Notes: generated by a model from the sequence alone, not told the origin. DNA of 64,000 bases from Kitasatospora atroaurantiaca (GCF_007828955.1 NZ_VIVR01000001.1:3472001-3536000), one strand, 5' to 3'. Shown: positions 36,367 to 45,637, counted from the first letter of the stretch. Numbers and translations are program-made.

Positions 36367-37311
36367 ATGCGACCGCTGTACTCCGTACCCCTCGGAATCG
36401 CCGCCACCGGCGCCGCCTGCCTCGCCTACTCCGCCGGGTACGAGGTGCGATCGTTCCGGCTGCGCCGGGTCGAGGTGCCGATCCTGCCCAAGGGCGCGCG
36501 GCCGATCCGGGTGCTGCAGGTGTCCGACATCCACATGGTCAACGGGCAGGGCAAGAAGCAGCGCTGGCTGCAGAGCCTGGCCGGGCTGCGGCCCGACCTG
36601 GTGGTGAACACCGGGGACAACCTCTCCGACCCGCACGGGATCCCGGCCACTCTGGACGCGCTGGGCCCGCTGATGGAGTTCCCCGGCGTGTACGTCTTCG
36701 GGTCGAACGACTACTACGGCCCCACCCCGAAGAGCCCCACCCGGTACCTGCGCGCGCTGCGCAGCGGCGTGCACGGCCTGAACAACCCGGACGGCACCGG
36801 GCGACGCGGCATCGTCGGCGCCGTCCACAACCCCTGGGAGAAGCTGCGCGACGGCTTCGACGAGGCGGGCTGGCTGGACCTCACCAACACCCGCGGCCGC
36901 CTGAAGCTGGCCGGGCTGGACGTCGAGTTCACCGGCCTGGACGACCCCCACATCCGGCGGGACCGCTACGCCAAGGTCGCCGGCGGGCCGTCCGAGGACG
37001 CCGACCTCTCGCTGGCCGTGGTGCACGCGCCGTACCTGCGGGTGCTCGACGCCTTCACGGCCGACCGCTACCCGCTGATCCTGGCCGGGCACACGCACGG
37101 CGGACAGCTCTGCGTCCCCTTCTACGGCGCGCTGGTCACCAACTGCGATCTGGACACCCGCCGGGTCAAGGGCCTGTCCGAGCACCGCGCGGGCGGGCGC
37201 CGCTCGTACCTCCACGTCTCGGCCGGCTGCGGCACCAACCGCTACACCCCGGTCCGCTTCGCCTGCCCGCCCGAGGCCACCCTGCTGACCCTGACCCCGG
37301 GCGACCGCTGA
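36367..37311 (+). CDS. Membrane-anchored metallophosphoesterase
   Basis: A 314-residue calcineurin-like phosphoesterase of the YaeI/YkuE type. Metal ligands appear in VSDIHM, NTGDN, GSNDYY (in place of the common GNHD) and AGHTHGGQL. A hydrophobic N-terminal segment (residues 5-25) could anchor it to the membrane. Related enzymes act on UDP-diacylglucosamine or phosphoesters at the membrane; the substrate is not predictable. Last conserved core gene before tRNA-Pro. Confidence 0.9.
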   Translation: MRPLYSVPLGIAATGAACLAYSAGYEVRSFRLRRVEVPILPKGARPIRVLQVSDIHMVNGQGKKQRWLQSLAGLRPDLVVNTGDNLSDPHGIPATLDALGPLMEFPGVYVFGSNDYYGPTPKSPTRYLRALRSGVHGLNNPDGTGRRGIVGAVHNPWEKLRDGFDEAGWLDLTNTRGRLKLAGLDVEFTGLDDPHIRRDRYAKVAGGPSEDADLSLAVVHAPYLRVLDAFTADRYPLILAGHTHGGQLCVPFYGALVTNCDLDTRRVKGLSEHRAGGRRSYLHVSAGCGTNRYTPVRFACPPEATLLTLTPGDR

Positions 37312-37412
37312 ACCCGCTGGTCAGAGGGCCGAGGAATCGGATTTCGTCTCTCGGCGCGCGTCCGGTAGAGTTCTACTCGTTGCGCCGGAGACGGAAGCAA
37401 CAAACGCAGGAC

Positions 37413-37541
<129 letters not shown>

Positions 37542-37843
37542 GTTTCCGGGACCCGTTGGGAGTGATCCGGGAGTGGATCTTGGAAAATCACTCCCCAGCG
37601 GCGAGATCCGACGCACCTTCAGCAAGATCCCGAGCGTGGCTCCGCACCAGCTTGGAGCCCCCGTCCTTCCGTCCGACACTGGCACCCCGTCGGGCCGCCC
37701 AAGATCCGGATCAGTATCGCCACAGTGACCTGTGAACAGCCGTCACCACGTTGACGGCCTAGCCGCCTGGAAGGCGACGGTCTCGCGGCGGGCTGCAGTG
37801 CGGGCCGGCGCAACCCATCGCTCCGTCGCCGCCGACTGTGTCG
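37542..37843. other. Gene-free left arm of the island
   Basis: 302 bp between the repeat and the first cargo gene. No supported ORF. GGGAGTG/CACTCCC-type short repeats (37558-37598) match similar ones after the right repeat copy (49470-49500), so about 50 bp of flanking homology extends beyond the 92-bp repeat. Confidence 0.5.
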
Positions 37844-38413
37844 TCAGCAGGTGTCGTGGGAGTTCCAGAAAGCGGTGTCGCCGGTGTAGTAGTTGTGGAA
37901 GCCGCTGACGTACTCCTTCTGCGGGCATACGGTGGTGAATTTCCCGCCGACATCGTTGCCGATCGCGAGACTCACGCTGTGCACCGTGAAGTGGGCTTCG
38001 CTGTAGTAGTACGGACCCTGGGTGTCGATGGGGATGAGCGCTGAGGTGAACCAGCCGGGGCTGCTGAAGTCGAGCTTGGCCGGCCAGCCACCTTGGGTCC
38101 AGTCCTTCTGGCCGAAGCGGTGCCCGGCCGCGTCCTGGATCCAGATGTGGGCATCCGAGGCGTACAGGGTTCCTTCTGTGATGTGGGCCTCGGCGTACTC
38201 CAGTCGGCAGTCGGGGATATAGCCGAGGTAAAGCTGGCCCATCGAACCCCATGTGGTGTTCAGGTTGATGGTGGCGATGGGGTAGCGGGCTGAACCGCCG
38301 GGGTTGGGGTTACAGGAGGCGGCGTGGGCGGCCGGTGCGCTGACTGCAATGGTGCTGGCGGCAAGCATGGCGGTGCCGAGCACGGCGGCCTTGATCCTGG
38401 CGGTGAACTTCAT
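37844..38413 (-). CDS. Secreted protein of unknown function, 189 aa
   Basis: Clear Sec signal peptide (MKFTARIKAAVLGTAMLAAS ... APAAHA), then a mature domain of about 160 residues rich in Tyr, Trp, Gly and Ser with four cysteines, ending HDTC. The cysteines near each end could form disulfides. I recognise no family. The neighbouring gene and the gene at 45898 also encode small secreted proteins of similar composition, so the island seems enriched in exported proteins. ATG 38413. Confidence 0.8.
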   Translation of the reverse strand: MKFTARIKAAVLGTAMLAASTIAVSAPAAHAASCNPNPGGSARYPIATINLNTTWGSMGQLYLGYIPDCRLEYAEAHITEGTLYASDAHIWIQDAAGHRFGQKDWTQGGWPAKLDFSSPGWFTSALIPIDTQGPYYYSEAHFTVHSVSLAIGNDVGGKFTTVCPQKEYVSGFHNYYTGDTAFWNSHDTC

Positions 38414-38454
38414 GCCGGGGGTTACCTTTCGCTGGATGACGAGTTAGATGCGAG

Positions 38455-38937
38455 TTAGATGCAGAAGCCGACGGTATGACCGTTGTCGCTGTTGCCGCCC
38501 CAGTGCCAAGTGCCGGACTCGGTGAACAGGGTGGTGGCGGTGTAGCAGTGCCCCCAGACGTTGCTCCTCGGCCATGCACCCACCAGGTGGTTGGTGCTGC
38601 CCGAATAGAGTCCGGAGGCACTGTCCCTGACGGTGAGGAGGCCGGGCTGCCCGGCCGCGGGGTACTGGGCGAGGGTGTCGGAGGTGTCGGACCGTTTGAT
38701 GTACACCCAGAATCGGACGTCGGTGCTGCCGCCGGTGTACTCGGTGGTCGCGTCGAACGCGGGGGACCCGAAGTCGAGGCCGTGCATGTGGATGCACGTC
38801 TTCACGTGATATCCGTAGGCGGCCGTGTTGTAGCCGCAGATGGTGCCGTCGTCATCATCGGCGTGCGCGGCGCCGGCGGTCACCAGTAGGGCCAATACGG
38901 ACAGGGCGAGCGTCGCGGCGGCGGATCTGATCCTCAT
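38455..38937 (-). CDS. Secreted protein of unknown function, 160 aa
   Basis: Signal peptide MRIRSAAATLALSVLALLVT ending AHA, then an acidic start (DDDDG) and a mature domain with four cysteines (C in TICGYN, KTCIHM, GHCYTA and the C-terminal GFCI). AAGGAGGG lies 9 bases upstream of ATG 38937; the frame is open further 5' but there is no start with a ribosome site. It is 41 bp from the next secreted-protein gene on the same strand, so the two probably form an operon. No family recognised. Confidence 0.8.
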   Translation of the reverse strand: MRIRSAAATLALSVLALLVTAGAAHADDDDGTICGYNTAAYGYHVKTCIHMHGLDFGSPAFDATTEYTGGSTDVRFWVYIKRSDTSDTLAQYPAAGQPGLLTVRDSASGLYSGSTNHLVGAWPRSNVWGHCYTATTLFTESGTWHWGGNSDNGHTVGFCI

Positions 38938-39240
38938 CCTTGTGTGCCCTCCTTTCTGGGCGAGGTGCGCGAGGACAGTCAGGGCGGACACGATTCGTCG
39001 GCGGACCGTATGCAGCGGTGTCCGCGAAGCGGTCGCAGATGCAAGCGATGTTCTTGGCACGGGGTTCTCTTCCGATGCGGTGGTGTTTGGGGGGTTTGAG
39101 GGCTGTCGAATCTGACCCTGGCCAGCGGATGCCGTGCCCAGAATCCCGGCAACCGGTGCCTTTACCGTGTCGTGGTCGTCACTAATGCGGCGCGGCCGAG
39201 GAGATGCTGCCAGCGGCCGGAGCCCAGGTGCCATAGGGGC
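38938..39240. other. Divergent intergenic region
   Basis: 303 bp with no supported gene, between the minus-strand secreted-protein genes and the plus-strand XRE regulator. It must carry promoters for both. The TGGAC iterons follow immediately at its right end. Confidence 0.5.
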
Positions 39241-39275
39241 TGGACGACCTTGGACCAGCTTGGACGTTCATGGAC
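39241..39275 (+). promoter_or_regulatory. Four TGGAC iterons at 10-bp spacing
   Basis: TGGAC occurs at 39241, 39251, 39261 and 39271, exactly one helical turn apart, 21-55 bp upstream of ATG 39296. Regular phasing on one DNA face suggests cooperative binding of a regulator, most simply the XRE protein encoded next. Confidence 0.6.
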
Positions 39276-39295
39276 AGGCCGAGGGAAAGATCCAG

Positions 39296-40708
39296 ATGAG
39301 CTCTGTCCTCCTGACCTGGCGGGCGATACGGTGTCGGCTTGTTGTGGGGGCGACAAACGGAGGTGCGGTCTTGCTGGGGGCAGAGGCGGATCGGGTGGCG
39401 AGGCGGCCGGAGCCATCGGCGTTCCGCACGGCGGAGGAGTTCCTCCAGGGGCTCCGGCTTCTCCGGGTGGATGCGGGTGACCCGTCGCTGCGTGACCTCG
39501 CCCGGGCGACGGGGATACCTCGCAGCACGCTGGCACTCCTGTTCGATGCGAGGCGGTCAAGGCTGCCGCGGCTGGATCGGTGTGCGGCTGTCCTGCGTGC
39601 GCTCGGCGTTGCCCCGCCACAGGTACGGCAGTGGGCCGAAGCGTGGAAGCGGATCCAGGGCGCCGAGCTCAGGGAGTACGACAGGGATCCTGACAGGGAG
39701 TCCAACGACGACAGGCCGGCCGTGGCCGATACCGCTGGCGTGGACGCCAGCCCCTTGATCGCGACTACCGGGCTTGCGGATGCACCTGGCATCGCAGTCA
39801 CGCAATCCCGCGAAGCGATCACCGAACCCCTCGCGCCCGACCTCCGCGAGGTGGCAGAGGTACACCAGGGCAAACGCTTTGGCCGCAGGCATCTTGTCGT
39901 CGCCTTTTCGACCGGCGCCGCCTTCGCTGTTGTCATGACCTTGATTGCCCTTCAGCTGGTGCGTCTTGCGTCACCGCCGCCACCCGTGCTCGTCGGCGAC
40001 TACGCGCTCTGTCAACCAGGTGCCATCGCGTCCCAACCCGCCGCGCCGGACCCCGTAGCCGCCCCGGGCCTCCGGGGTTCCAGCGCTGGTCCTCCAAGGT
40101 GGATTGCTCGTCCCACCTCCGACAAGCAGATCCTCACCGCCGAGCATGTCACCCTGCCGTTCAAGGAGACGGTCGCCGAGAAGCACACGCTGATCGTCAC
40201 CCTGATGCTCACCAGCACCTGCCCAGGAGCCGTCACCGTGACCGACACCCGACGCAACCAGTACCGGGTTGTCGCCGACGTCGCCGACTCATCAAGGCAC
40301 AGAGTGATGATCATCGCGGCGTTCGGCGTCAGCCCTCTCACCACCGCAGATTCGCTCACCATCACCTACCCCCAGGCGAGCAAGTACCACGTCGCCGTCG
40401 ACGAGTTCAGCGGCCTGACCGCCTCCGGCCAGACGGCCACCTCCTCTGGCCATGCGGGTGGCACCGTCTTCAGCACCGGTCCCACCCCGAACCCCTGCAC
40501 AGCGGGCCAGCTACAGGTCGCCGCCATCGGCACCAACTCGGGCACCGCGCCGACCCTCCCCGCCGAATGGACCGTCATCGAACCGCCCCTCAAACTCTCC
40601 TCCTACTACCTCACCACCTCCTTCCGTCTCACCCGGGAAACAGGCCCCTGTGCGTCCACTGGCGCCACCACGGCCCAGTGGGCCGCCGCACTCGCCACCT
40701 TCTCCTGA
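39296..40708 (+). CDS. XRE-type HTH protein with transmembrane helix and exported C-terminal domain
   Basis: An N-terminal XRE-like HTH (TAEEFLQGLRLLRVDAG ... SLRDLARATGIPRSTLALLFDARRSRLP) is followed by a linker, one transmembrane helix (LVVAFSTGAAFAVVMTLIAL) and a 230-residue extracytoplasmic domain of beta-strand character with three cysteines. This layout is that of a one-component membrane-spanning sensor-regulator or an anti-sigma-like signalling protein. ATG 39296 is the longest reasonable start (470 residues); TTG 39371, with GGAGG 7 bases upstream, is an equally good or better start just before the HTH. Divergent from the two secreted-protein genes, which it may regulate. The ligand is unknown. 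Confidence 0.8.
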   Translation: MSSVLLTWRAIRCRLVVGATNGGAVLLGAEADRVARRPEPSAFRTAEEFLQGLRLLRVDAGDPSLRDLARATGIPRSTLALLFDARRSRLPRLDRCAAVLRALGVAPPQVRQWAEAWKRIQGAELREYDRDPDRESNDDRPAVADTAGVDASPLIATTGLADAPGIAVTQSREAITEPLAPDLREVAEVHQGKRFGRRHLVVAFSTGAAFAVVMTLIALQLVRLASPPPPVLVGDYALCQPGAIASQPAAPDPVAAPGLRGSSAGPPRWIARPTSDKQILTAEHVTLPFKETVAEKHTLIVTLMLTSTCPGAVTVTDTRRNQYRVVADVADSSRHRVMIIAAFGVSPLTTADSLTITYPQASKYHVAVDEFSGLTASGQTATSSGHAGGTVFSTGPTPNPCTAGQLQVAAIGTNSGTAPTLPAEWTVIEPPLKLSSYYLTTSFRLTRETGPCASTGATTAQWAAALATFS

Positions 40709-40817
40709 AGTAGCGCCAGCGGTGGCGCAGTGAGAAGGTTCCGCGCCAACTCTCGCCCTGCCACGACCGCAGCGATCCCGGTAGGCGCGCCCTCGAAAAT
40801 GCACTCCCGGACTCCCA

Positions 40818-41430
40818 TTACTGACGCTCTCTCAGTAGGGTGTCGAGACCCGCGACGGGCGAGCTCGGCGACATCCTCCGTCGAGCCTCCACCGCGGCCT
40901 CCCAGAGTCCCGTCAAACCTTCCAGAAGGCGCCTCCGCATCTCCGGAGTGACGTGGGAGTACCGGCCTGTACCGAGCCGTCCTCATGGCCCATCCGCTCG
41001 TCCATCAGCTTCGGCGGCGTTCCCAACTCCTCCATGAGCGTCTTATGGGTATGCCGCAGCCCGTGCGGGGTGAGCCCCCGCGCGATCGGTAGCCAGCACA
41101 CCTCGGCCCGTCCGGAGGCGTTCCAGCCTCGCGCGGGCATGCCCGGCCAGGGGTGAGCCAGCACCGGAACCGGGTGCGCCTCCTGCGGGGCCTTCTTCGG
41201 GTACTACCCCGTGGCAGCGGTTGGAACAGCCAGGTCGCGAAGCCGTTGCGCCGCCAGTGCGCCGCCGGCTCACGGGACGAGCCCCCACGGATGTAGCCGA
41301 GGTCCGAGATGGCCGTCCCAACCTTGATCCGTGTCACTCGGGCACGGACTCCGGGCGATTCAGCACGTTCGAGACCGTGCCCGTTGAGACGCCGGTTCGG
41401 CGGGCGACATCCACCAACTTCGCCCCGGGC
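40818..41430 (-). pseudogene. Integrase remnant A (LacI HTH embedded in tyrosine recombinase)
   Basis: Read on the minus strand in several frames: GAKLVDVARRTGVSTGTVSNVLNRP (LacI-type HTH), then DLGYIRG, HWRRNGFATWLF, then GLTPHGLRHTHKTLMEELGT and DERMGHEDGSVQA (tyrosine recombinase boxes with HxxR and the H/W motif), then after a further frameshift EMRRRLLEGLTGLWEAAVEA and MSPSSPVAGLDTLL. At least three frameshifts and a lost N-terminus make it non-functional. The 5' side is cut by a DUF4145 fragment on the opposite strand. It is a paralogue of remnant B. Confidence 0.8.
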
Positions 41431-41439
41431 CGCGATCGG

Positions 41440-41778
41440 CTGGGCGGTCTTCCAGTGCCCAGGCTGCCGAGGCGTCTCTCTCGCCCAAGGCATCTACCTG
41501 GCGCCCCAGAGGCAGATCCCAGGGGCGGCACGCGAGAACCTCCTCAGCACCACCCGCTTCATTGCGAGCGGCTGGTACCCCACGGAGCCGCTGGTCAAGA
41601 CCTATCCAGACTCCGTCCCGACGAGGATCGCCGAGATGGCAAGCGAGGCGTACGGCTGCCTGAGCGTCAAGCACCACCGGGCGGCAGTAATCATGGCTCG
41701 TACGGTCATCGAGGCCAGTGCGAAGGCGGTCGGGGTCACGGACTACGGCATTAGGGCGAAGATCAAGAAGCTCCTCTC
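41440..41778 (+). pseudogene. DUF4145-like gene fragment
   Basis: The frame translates to a CPGC zinc-like motif (FQCPGCRGVSLAQG), WYPTEPLVKTYPDSVPTRIA and SVKHHRAAVIMARTVIEASAKAVG, which matches the DUF4145 pattern of a Cys pair followed by an RAAxxMARxxIEA helix. No proper start is present and homology stops at IKKLLS, so this is a truncated remnant, spliced onto integrase remnant A. DUF4145 occurs in restriction and defence contexts; nothing functional remains here. Confidence 0.6.
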
Positions 41779-42008
41779 GTGCTCCCGCCGTCCTCCCGCT
41801 GGCCGGCCGAGCGGCCGGAACGCCGGGGTCCGGCTGTGGCGGCAGCCGGGCCATGGGGCAGGATGGCAGTCCGTTCGGAATGCGTACATCCGCTCCAACG
41901 CGGCTGCGCACAACACGACCTGACAGGCGACAAGGTGACGACACAGCACGTACGGCGGCCGGCGGCGGCGGCCCGTTCCCTCGCCTTCCATGCTGCGGGG
42001 GCGGGACG

Positions 42009-43118
42009 GTGACCCGGGACCTGGTCCTGCACGACTGGGTGGTGGCCGGCATCGCGCTGGCCTCCGGCTGTGTCGCCGGTCTGGTGCTGCGGGCTCTGAT
42101 GAAGTGGCTGGGCAAGCACGCGAGCAGGACCAAGTGGAGCGGGGACGACATCATCGTCGACGCGCTGCGCACCATCGTCCCCTGGGCGGCCGTGATCGCC
42201 GGGGCCGCGGTGGCCGCTTCGGCCCTGCCGCTCACCGCGCGGATCGGGGGGCTGGTCGACCAGTCGCTGACGGCCGTGCTCATCGTCATCGCGACGCTCA
42301 GCGCGGCCCGGGTGGTGGCCGGGCTGGTGCAGTCGGTGGCCGCGTCCCGGACGGGCGTCGCGGCTTCCGCAACCATCTTCGTCAACATCACCCGCATCGT
42401 GGTGCTGTCGATGGGCGTCCTCGTGGCCCTGGAGACCCTCGGGGTGTCCATCGCCCCGCTGGTCACCGCCCTCGGGGTGGGCGGTCTCGCGGTCGCGCTG
42501 GCGTTGCAGGACACCCTCGCCAACCTCTTCGCGGGTGTGCACATCCTCGCCTCGAAGACGGTCCAGCCGGGTGACTACATCCGGCTCACCAGCGGGGAGG
42601 AGGGGTACGTCGTCGACATCAACTGGCGCAACAGCGTGGTGCGCAACCTGTCGAACAACCTGGTGATCATCCCCAACGGCCGCCTGGCGCGGACGAACAT
42701 GACGAACTACTCCCAGCCCGAGCAGAAGCTGTCGATCCTGGTCCAGGTCGGGGTCGGCTACGACAGCGACCTGGAGCACGTGGAGAGGGTCACCCTCGAC
42801 GTCGTCGACAGCGTGATGGCCGACATCAGCGGTGGCGTGCCCGACCACGAGGCCGCCGTCCGTTTCCACACGTTCGCGGACTCCAGGATCAACTTCACGG
42901 TGATCCTGGGCGTCGGCGAGTTCAGCGACCAGTACCGGATCAAGCACGAGTTCATCAAGCGCCTGCACCAGCGGTACGGGACGGAGGGCATCTCGATCCC
43001 CGCGCCCACGCGCACGGTCTCGCTGCAGCAGGACGGGGCGGGCGCACCGTCGTCCCTCCCGCCGGTTCCGCACCAGTGGGAAGCGTCGGCCGAGGTGCTG
43101 GCGGACCGGCGGCGGTAG
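42009..43118 (+). CDS. MscS-type mechanosensitive ion channel
   Basis: A 369-residue small-conductance mechanosensitive channel. About four to five transmembrane helices end in the pore-lining TM3 segment (GVSIAPLVTALGVGGLAVALALQDTLANLFAGV), followed by the beta domain (VQPGDYIRLTSGEEGYVVDINWRNSVVRN) and the C-terminal cytoplasmic domain. It releases solutes on hypo-osmotic shock. GTG 42009 is chosen because it gives the canonical hydrophobic N-terminus; the frame is open upstream without coding character. Intact although it lies between two integrase remnants, so it is cargo of the island or old chromosomal sequence stranded by insertions. Confidence 0.9.
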   Translation: MTRDLVLHDWVVAGIALASGCVAGLVLRALMKWLGKHASRTKWSGDDIIVDALRTIVPWAAVIAGAAVAASALPLTARIGGLVDQSLTAVLIVIATLSAARVVAGLVQSVAASRTGVAASATIFVNITRIVVLSMGVLVALETLGVSIAPLVTALGVGGLAVALALQDTLANLFAGVHILASKTVQPGDYIRLTSGEEGYVVDINWRNSVVRNLSNNLVIIPNGRLARTNMTNYSQPEQKLSILVQVGVGYDSDLEHVERVTLDVVDSVMADISGGVPDHEAAVRFHTFADSRINFTVILGVGEFSDQYRIKHEFIKRLHQRYGTEGISIPAPTRTVSLQQDGAGAPSSLPPVPHQWEASAEVLADRRR

Positions 43119-43153
43119 CCGGCGCGGGGCCAGCTGCCCACCTGGTGGGAGAC

Positions 43154-43193
43154 GCCACCAACCACCGGACCAGGAGGTGTGGTGGTTGGTGGC
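43154..43193. terminator. Hairpin after the MscS gene
   Basis: GCCACCAACCACC (43154-43166) pairs perfectly with GGTGGTTGGTGGC (43181-43193) around a 14-base loop. Confidence 0.75.
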
Positions 43194-43238
43194 TCCACCA
43201 GCGAGGGATAGGCATTCCGATCTCCGCAGCGCGGCGAC

Positions 43239-44070
43239 CTACGACTGACCCAGCCTCAGCAACGCATCGAGCGCCTTCACGGGCGAGCCCGGCGACATCT
43301 CCCGGCGGACCGCGAGGGACTCCTCCCACACCCTCGTGAGGTCGTCCATCAGCGTGCGGCGCATCTCGGCGGTGATGTGGGAGTAGCAGGCCTGGACCGA
43401 TCCGTCCTCATGGCCCATCCGCTCGTCCTTGAGCTTCGGCGGTGTGCCGAGCTCGTCCATCATCGTCTTGTGGGTGCCGCAGCCCGTGCGGCGTCAGGCC
43501 ACGCGCGACCGGCAGCCAGCATGCCTCGGCCCGGCCGGCAGCGCCCCGCCCGCGCTCCGGGATGCCCGGCCACGGGTCGGCGAGCACGGGCACCGGGTGG
43601 GCCTCTTCCGGCGACTTCTTCGGGTACCAGCCGGTTGCCGCGGGGTGGAACAACCAGGTGGCAAAGCCGTTCCGACGCCAGTGCGCGGCGTTCTCCCCTG
43701 ACGCCCATGCCCGGATGTAGCCAAGATCGGCGATCGCCTTCTCCACCCGGCCCCGGCTGTCGGGTGCCACCGCGTGAGGGCGGTTGAGGACGTTGGAGAC
43801 GGTGCCGGTGGAGACCTCGGCGGCGCGAGCCACGTCCACCAGCTTTGCCCCCGGTCGGCGCGCAGCCCCGTTCGCGGCGCCGTGGCCGCTGAACAGGTAC
43901 CGCAGGCCGTGGCAGTCGCACGGCTTTGTGCCGGCGCGGGCTACCTGCCCGGCCAGCAGCCCGGAGAGGAAGGCCGGAGAGTCCACCGTCCGGTAGGAGT
44001 CGTCCTTGGGCGGGCAGCGGTGAGGTTCCCCCGAGTCCAACTCGTAGAGCTGCCACTGAGTCGCAGCAGC
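43239..44070 (-). pseudogene. Integrase remnant B (LacI HTH embedded in tyrosine recombinase)
   Basis: The better-preserved copy. In order on the minus strand: QWQLYELDSGEPHR, CPPKDDSYRTVDSPAFLSGL (recombinase beta-strand region), CDCHGLRYLFSGHG, GAKLVDVARAAEVSTGTVSN (LacI HTH), LGYIRA, HWRRNGFATWLF, GLTPHGLRH, then a two-base deletion directly at the HxxRH box shifts the frame. It resumes as MMDELGTPPKLKDERMGHED, VQACYSHITAEMRR and SPVKALDALLRLGQS, then TAG. The N-terminal half is missing beyond a stop near 44070. Non-functional, but it shows that the HTH sits inside the catalytic domain. Confidence 0.85.
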
Positions 44071-44211
44071 TTACGGCCCCCCGATCATGCTCGGACCCAG
44101 ACCAGGCCGGACACCGGCCAAAACCGCTACGCCACCCGCGCGTTAAGGGCTGGAGCCGTACGCTGGTCACCTATCACGTGGGGCCGAATGGCCAGGAATG
44201 CAGAGGGCCCG

Positions 44212-44646
44212 ATGACCACAGAGGAACGTCTGGTCCAGTACCAGGTAGTAGCCGCGCGGCGAACGACTTACGACACGATGGTCTGGCAGGTGCCAGGCCT
44301 CGCACTCACCGCACAAGCTTTCCTTATGACAATCGGTCTCGCGCCGGGCACCGGGCGCCTGGCTCGTGTCGCGGTGGGGCTTCTCTCGGTCGTGGTTGCT
44401 CTGATGGCTGCACAACTCCTCCTGCGTCACCGGCAGAACGAGTTGGCGGATGCAAAGTGGCTTGAGAGCTTCGAGCGAGCCTCTGGTTGGGAGACCGTAC
44501 ACATGCCAGCTACTGCCCGGGCGGCGCAGGTCGGGTTGGTCCCATCGGGACTGGCCCGCTTGCGCTCATATCGCGTCTGGATCGGTGGGCTCTCGACCTT
44601 CGGTCTCATCGGTCTGGCGATTGCACTGTGGGCTGTGATCCGGTGA
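44212..44646 (+). CDS. Small membrane protein, 144 aa
   Basis: A protein with two hydrophobic segments in the middle (VPGLALTAQAFLMTIGLAPG and VAVGLLSVVVALMAAQLLL) and one at the C-terminus (GGLSTFGLIGLAIALWAVI), joined by a charged loop. ATG 44212 has GAGGG 5 bases upstream; ATG 44188 would add eight residues. Resembles small membrane proteins of unknown function found in streptomycete mobile regions. No family assigned. Confidence 0.65.
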   Translation: MTTEERLVQYQVVAARRTTYDTMVWQVPGLALTAQAFLMTIGLAPGTGRLARVAVGLLSVVVALMAAQLLLRHRQNELADAKWLESFERASGWETVHMPATARAAQVGLVPSGLARLRSYRVWIGGLSTFGLIGLAIALWAVIR

Positions 44647-44808
44647 GATGGCACCGTGTCGGGAGGAGCCAGGCAGTCGTGTCTCTCGCGTGCCCTATGG
44701 GGCGGCGTCGGACGCTAAATGACGGTCGTTAGCGGACCTTGGTGCCCCGGGCTGCGAGAGGGCGGATCGGTGCACAATGCCACGTCAGAGACCATGTGAG
44801 TGAGCGTA

Positions 44809-44880
44809 GTTGGTGAGATTCCCAAGCTTCAGAGCATACTCGCAGGCTTGACTTCGGCCATTGAGACTCCGCCACCCGCG
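44809..44880 (+). repeat. 72-bp interspersed repeat, copy 1
   Basis: Begins GTTGGTGAGATTCCCAAGCT and ends CTCCGCCACCCGCG. Copy 3 (45638-45708) matches along its full length with a few substitutions and one-base indels; copy 2 shares only the last 36 bp. Confidence 0.7.
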
Positions 44881-45004
44881 TGGTCGGGCACTTGCTGCCC
44901 GAGACGCTGGCTCAGCAGATCCGGTGCGCCGAAGAGCATCACGTGAACATAGTGCGTCTACCGTTGGCGTCGTGCACGTGTACCCGGCATCTGGCCATCC
45001 TCAA

Positions 45005-45090
45005 GGCATCACCGGATCGGCGTGGTTTGGTGGAAACCAGCTCTACACCACCTCCGGCCACCCCGAGGGCATCACCGGATCGGCGTGGTT
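45005..45090 (+). repeat. Pair of 23-bp direct repeats
   Basis: Identical units at 45005-45027 and 45068-45090 beginning GGCATCACCGGATCGGCGTG, 63 bp start to start, followed by diverging sequence. Could be a small duplication or recombinase arm sites. Confidence 0.6.
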
Positions 45091-45282
45091 CGAGATCCGC
45101 TGAAACCGGCGCGACGGCGGTTGATAGGCCTCGTGCCACAGTCGTGCCAGATCGAGCGGTACGCCACGGTCAACCAGAGTCGTCAACGGGCCAGTTCGCC
45201 CGTCTGGGCCAAGGTGGCATCTGCGCAGGTCACACCGGGTGAGCACCTGCCGCCCTCCGGAGGCGGGTGCCCTGCGGTTGGC

Positions 45283-45318
45283 AGCTTGACTCGGTCATTG
45301 AGGCTCCGCCACCCGCGT
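45283..45318 (+). repeat. 72-bp interspersed repeat, copy 2 (3' half)
   Basis: Contains AGCTTGACTCGGTCATTGAG and GCTCCGCCACCCGCG, matching the second half of copies 1 and 3. It ends 47 bp before the start of the 42-residue membrane peptide gene. Confidence 0.6.
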
Positions 45319-45365
45319 AGGTGGCCCCACATCCACCGGGGCTACGCTCGGTCCAGGGAGGGGAC

Positions 45366-45494
45366 ATGGAATCGTCGCTTGTCTGGGCCGTGCTGATGAT
45401 TGTCGGCCTGGTTGCCGTGGGCTGTCTGTTCGCCATTGCCGTAGCAGTGGGCTACCTGATCAACCACTGGCGGAGGTATCGAGCTGGCTTCTGA
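45366..45494 (+). CDS. Single-span membrane micropeptide, 42 aa
   Basis: ATG 45366 is preceded by an excellent ribosome site AGGGAGGGGAC. The product begins MESSLVWAVLMIVGLVAVGC, is one long hydrophobic helix, and ends in a short basic tail (INHWRRYRAGF). It is too short for usual gene callers. Size and layout resemble toxin-like or regulatory membrane peptides, but nothing nearby proves a function. Confidence 0.55.
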   Translation: MESSLVWAVLMIVGLVAVGCLFAIAVAVGYLINHWRRYRAGF

Positions 45495-45637
45495 TGCTGG
45501 GAAGTGCCGTGCCCCATCCGTGCCCCAAGGGACGGGAACCAGCGGTGAATCACGGTCACCGGCGGACCCGCGAGCTACGGGTTCGGGCTGTCTCGCAGCG
45601 ACATGCCTGCACGTCAGGGCCCTTATCGTGCCGATCA

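Larger units (their letters stand above)
44647..45365. other. Gene-poor stretch with interspersed repeats
   Basis: 719 bp with only short unconvincing frames and weaker coding bias. It contains copies 1 and 2 of the 72-bp interspersed repeat and a 23-bp direct repeat pair (entered separately). This looks like decayed mobile DNA. Confidence 0.5.

Noticed and set aside
41779..42008. N-terminal extension of the MscS gene back to 41718.
   Set aside because: The extension has no membrane segment or coding bias and runs into the DUF4145 fragment. GTG 42009 gives the normal hydrophobic start.
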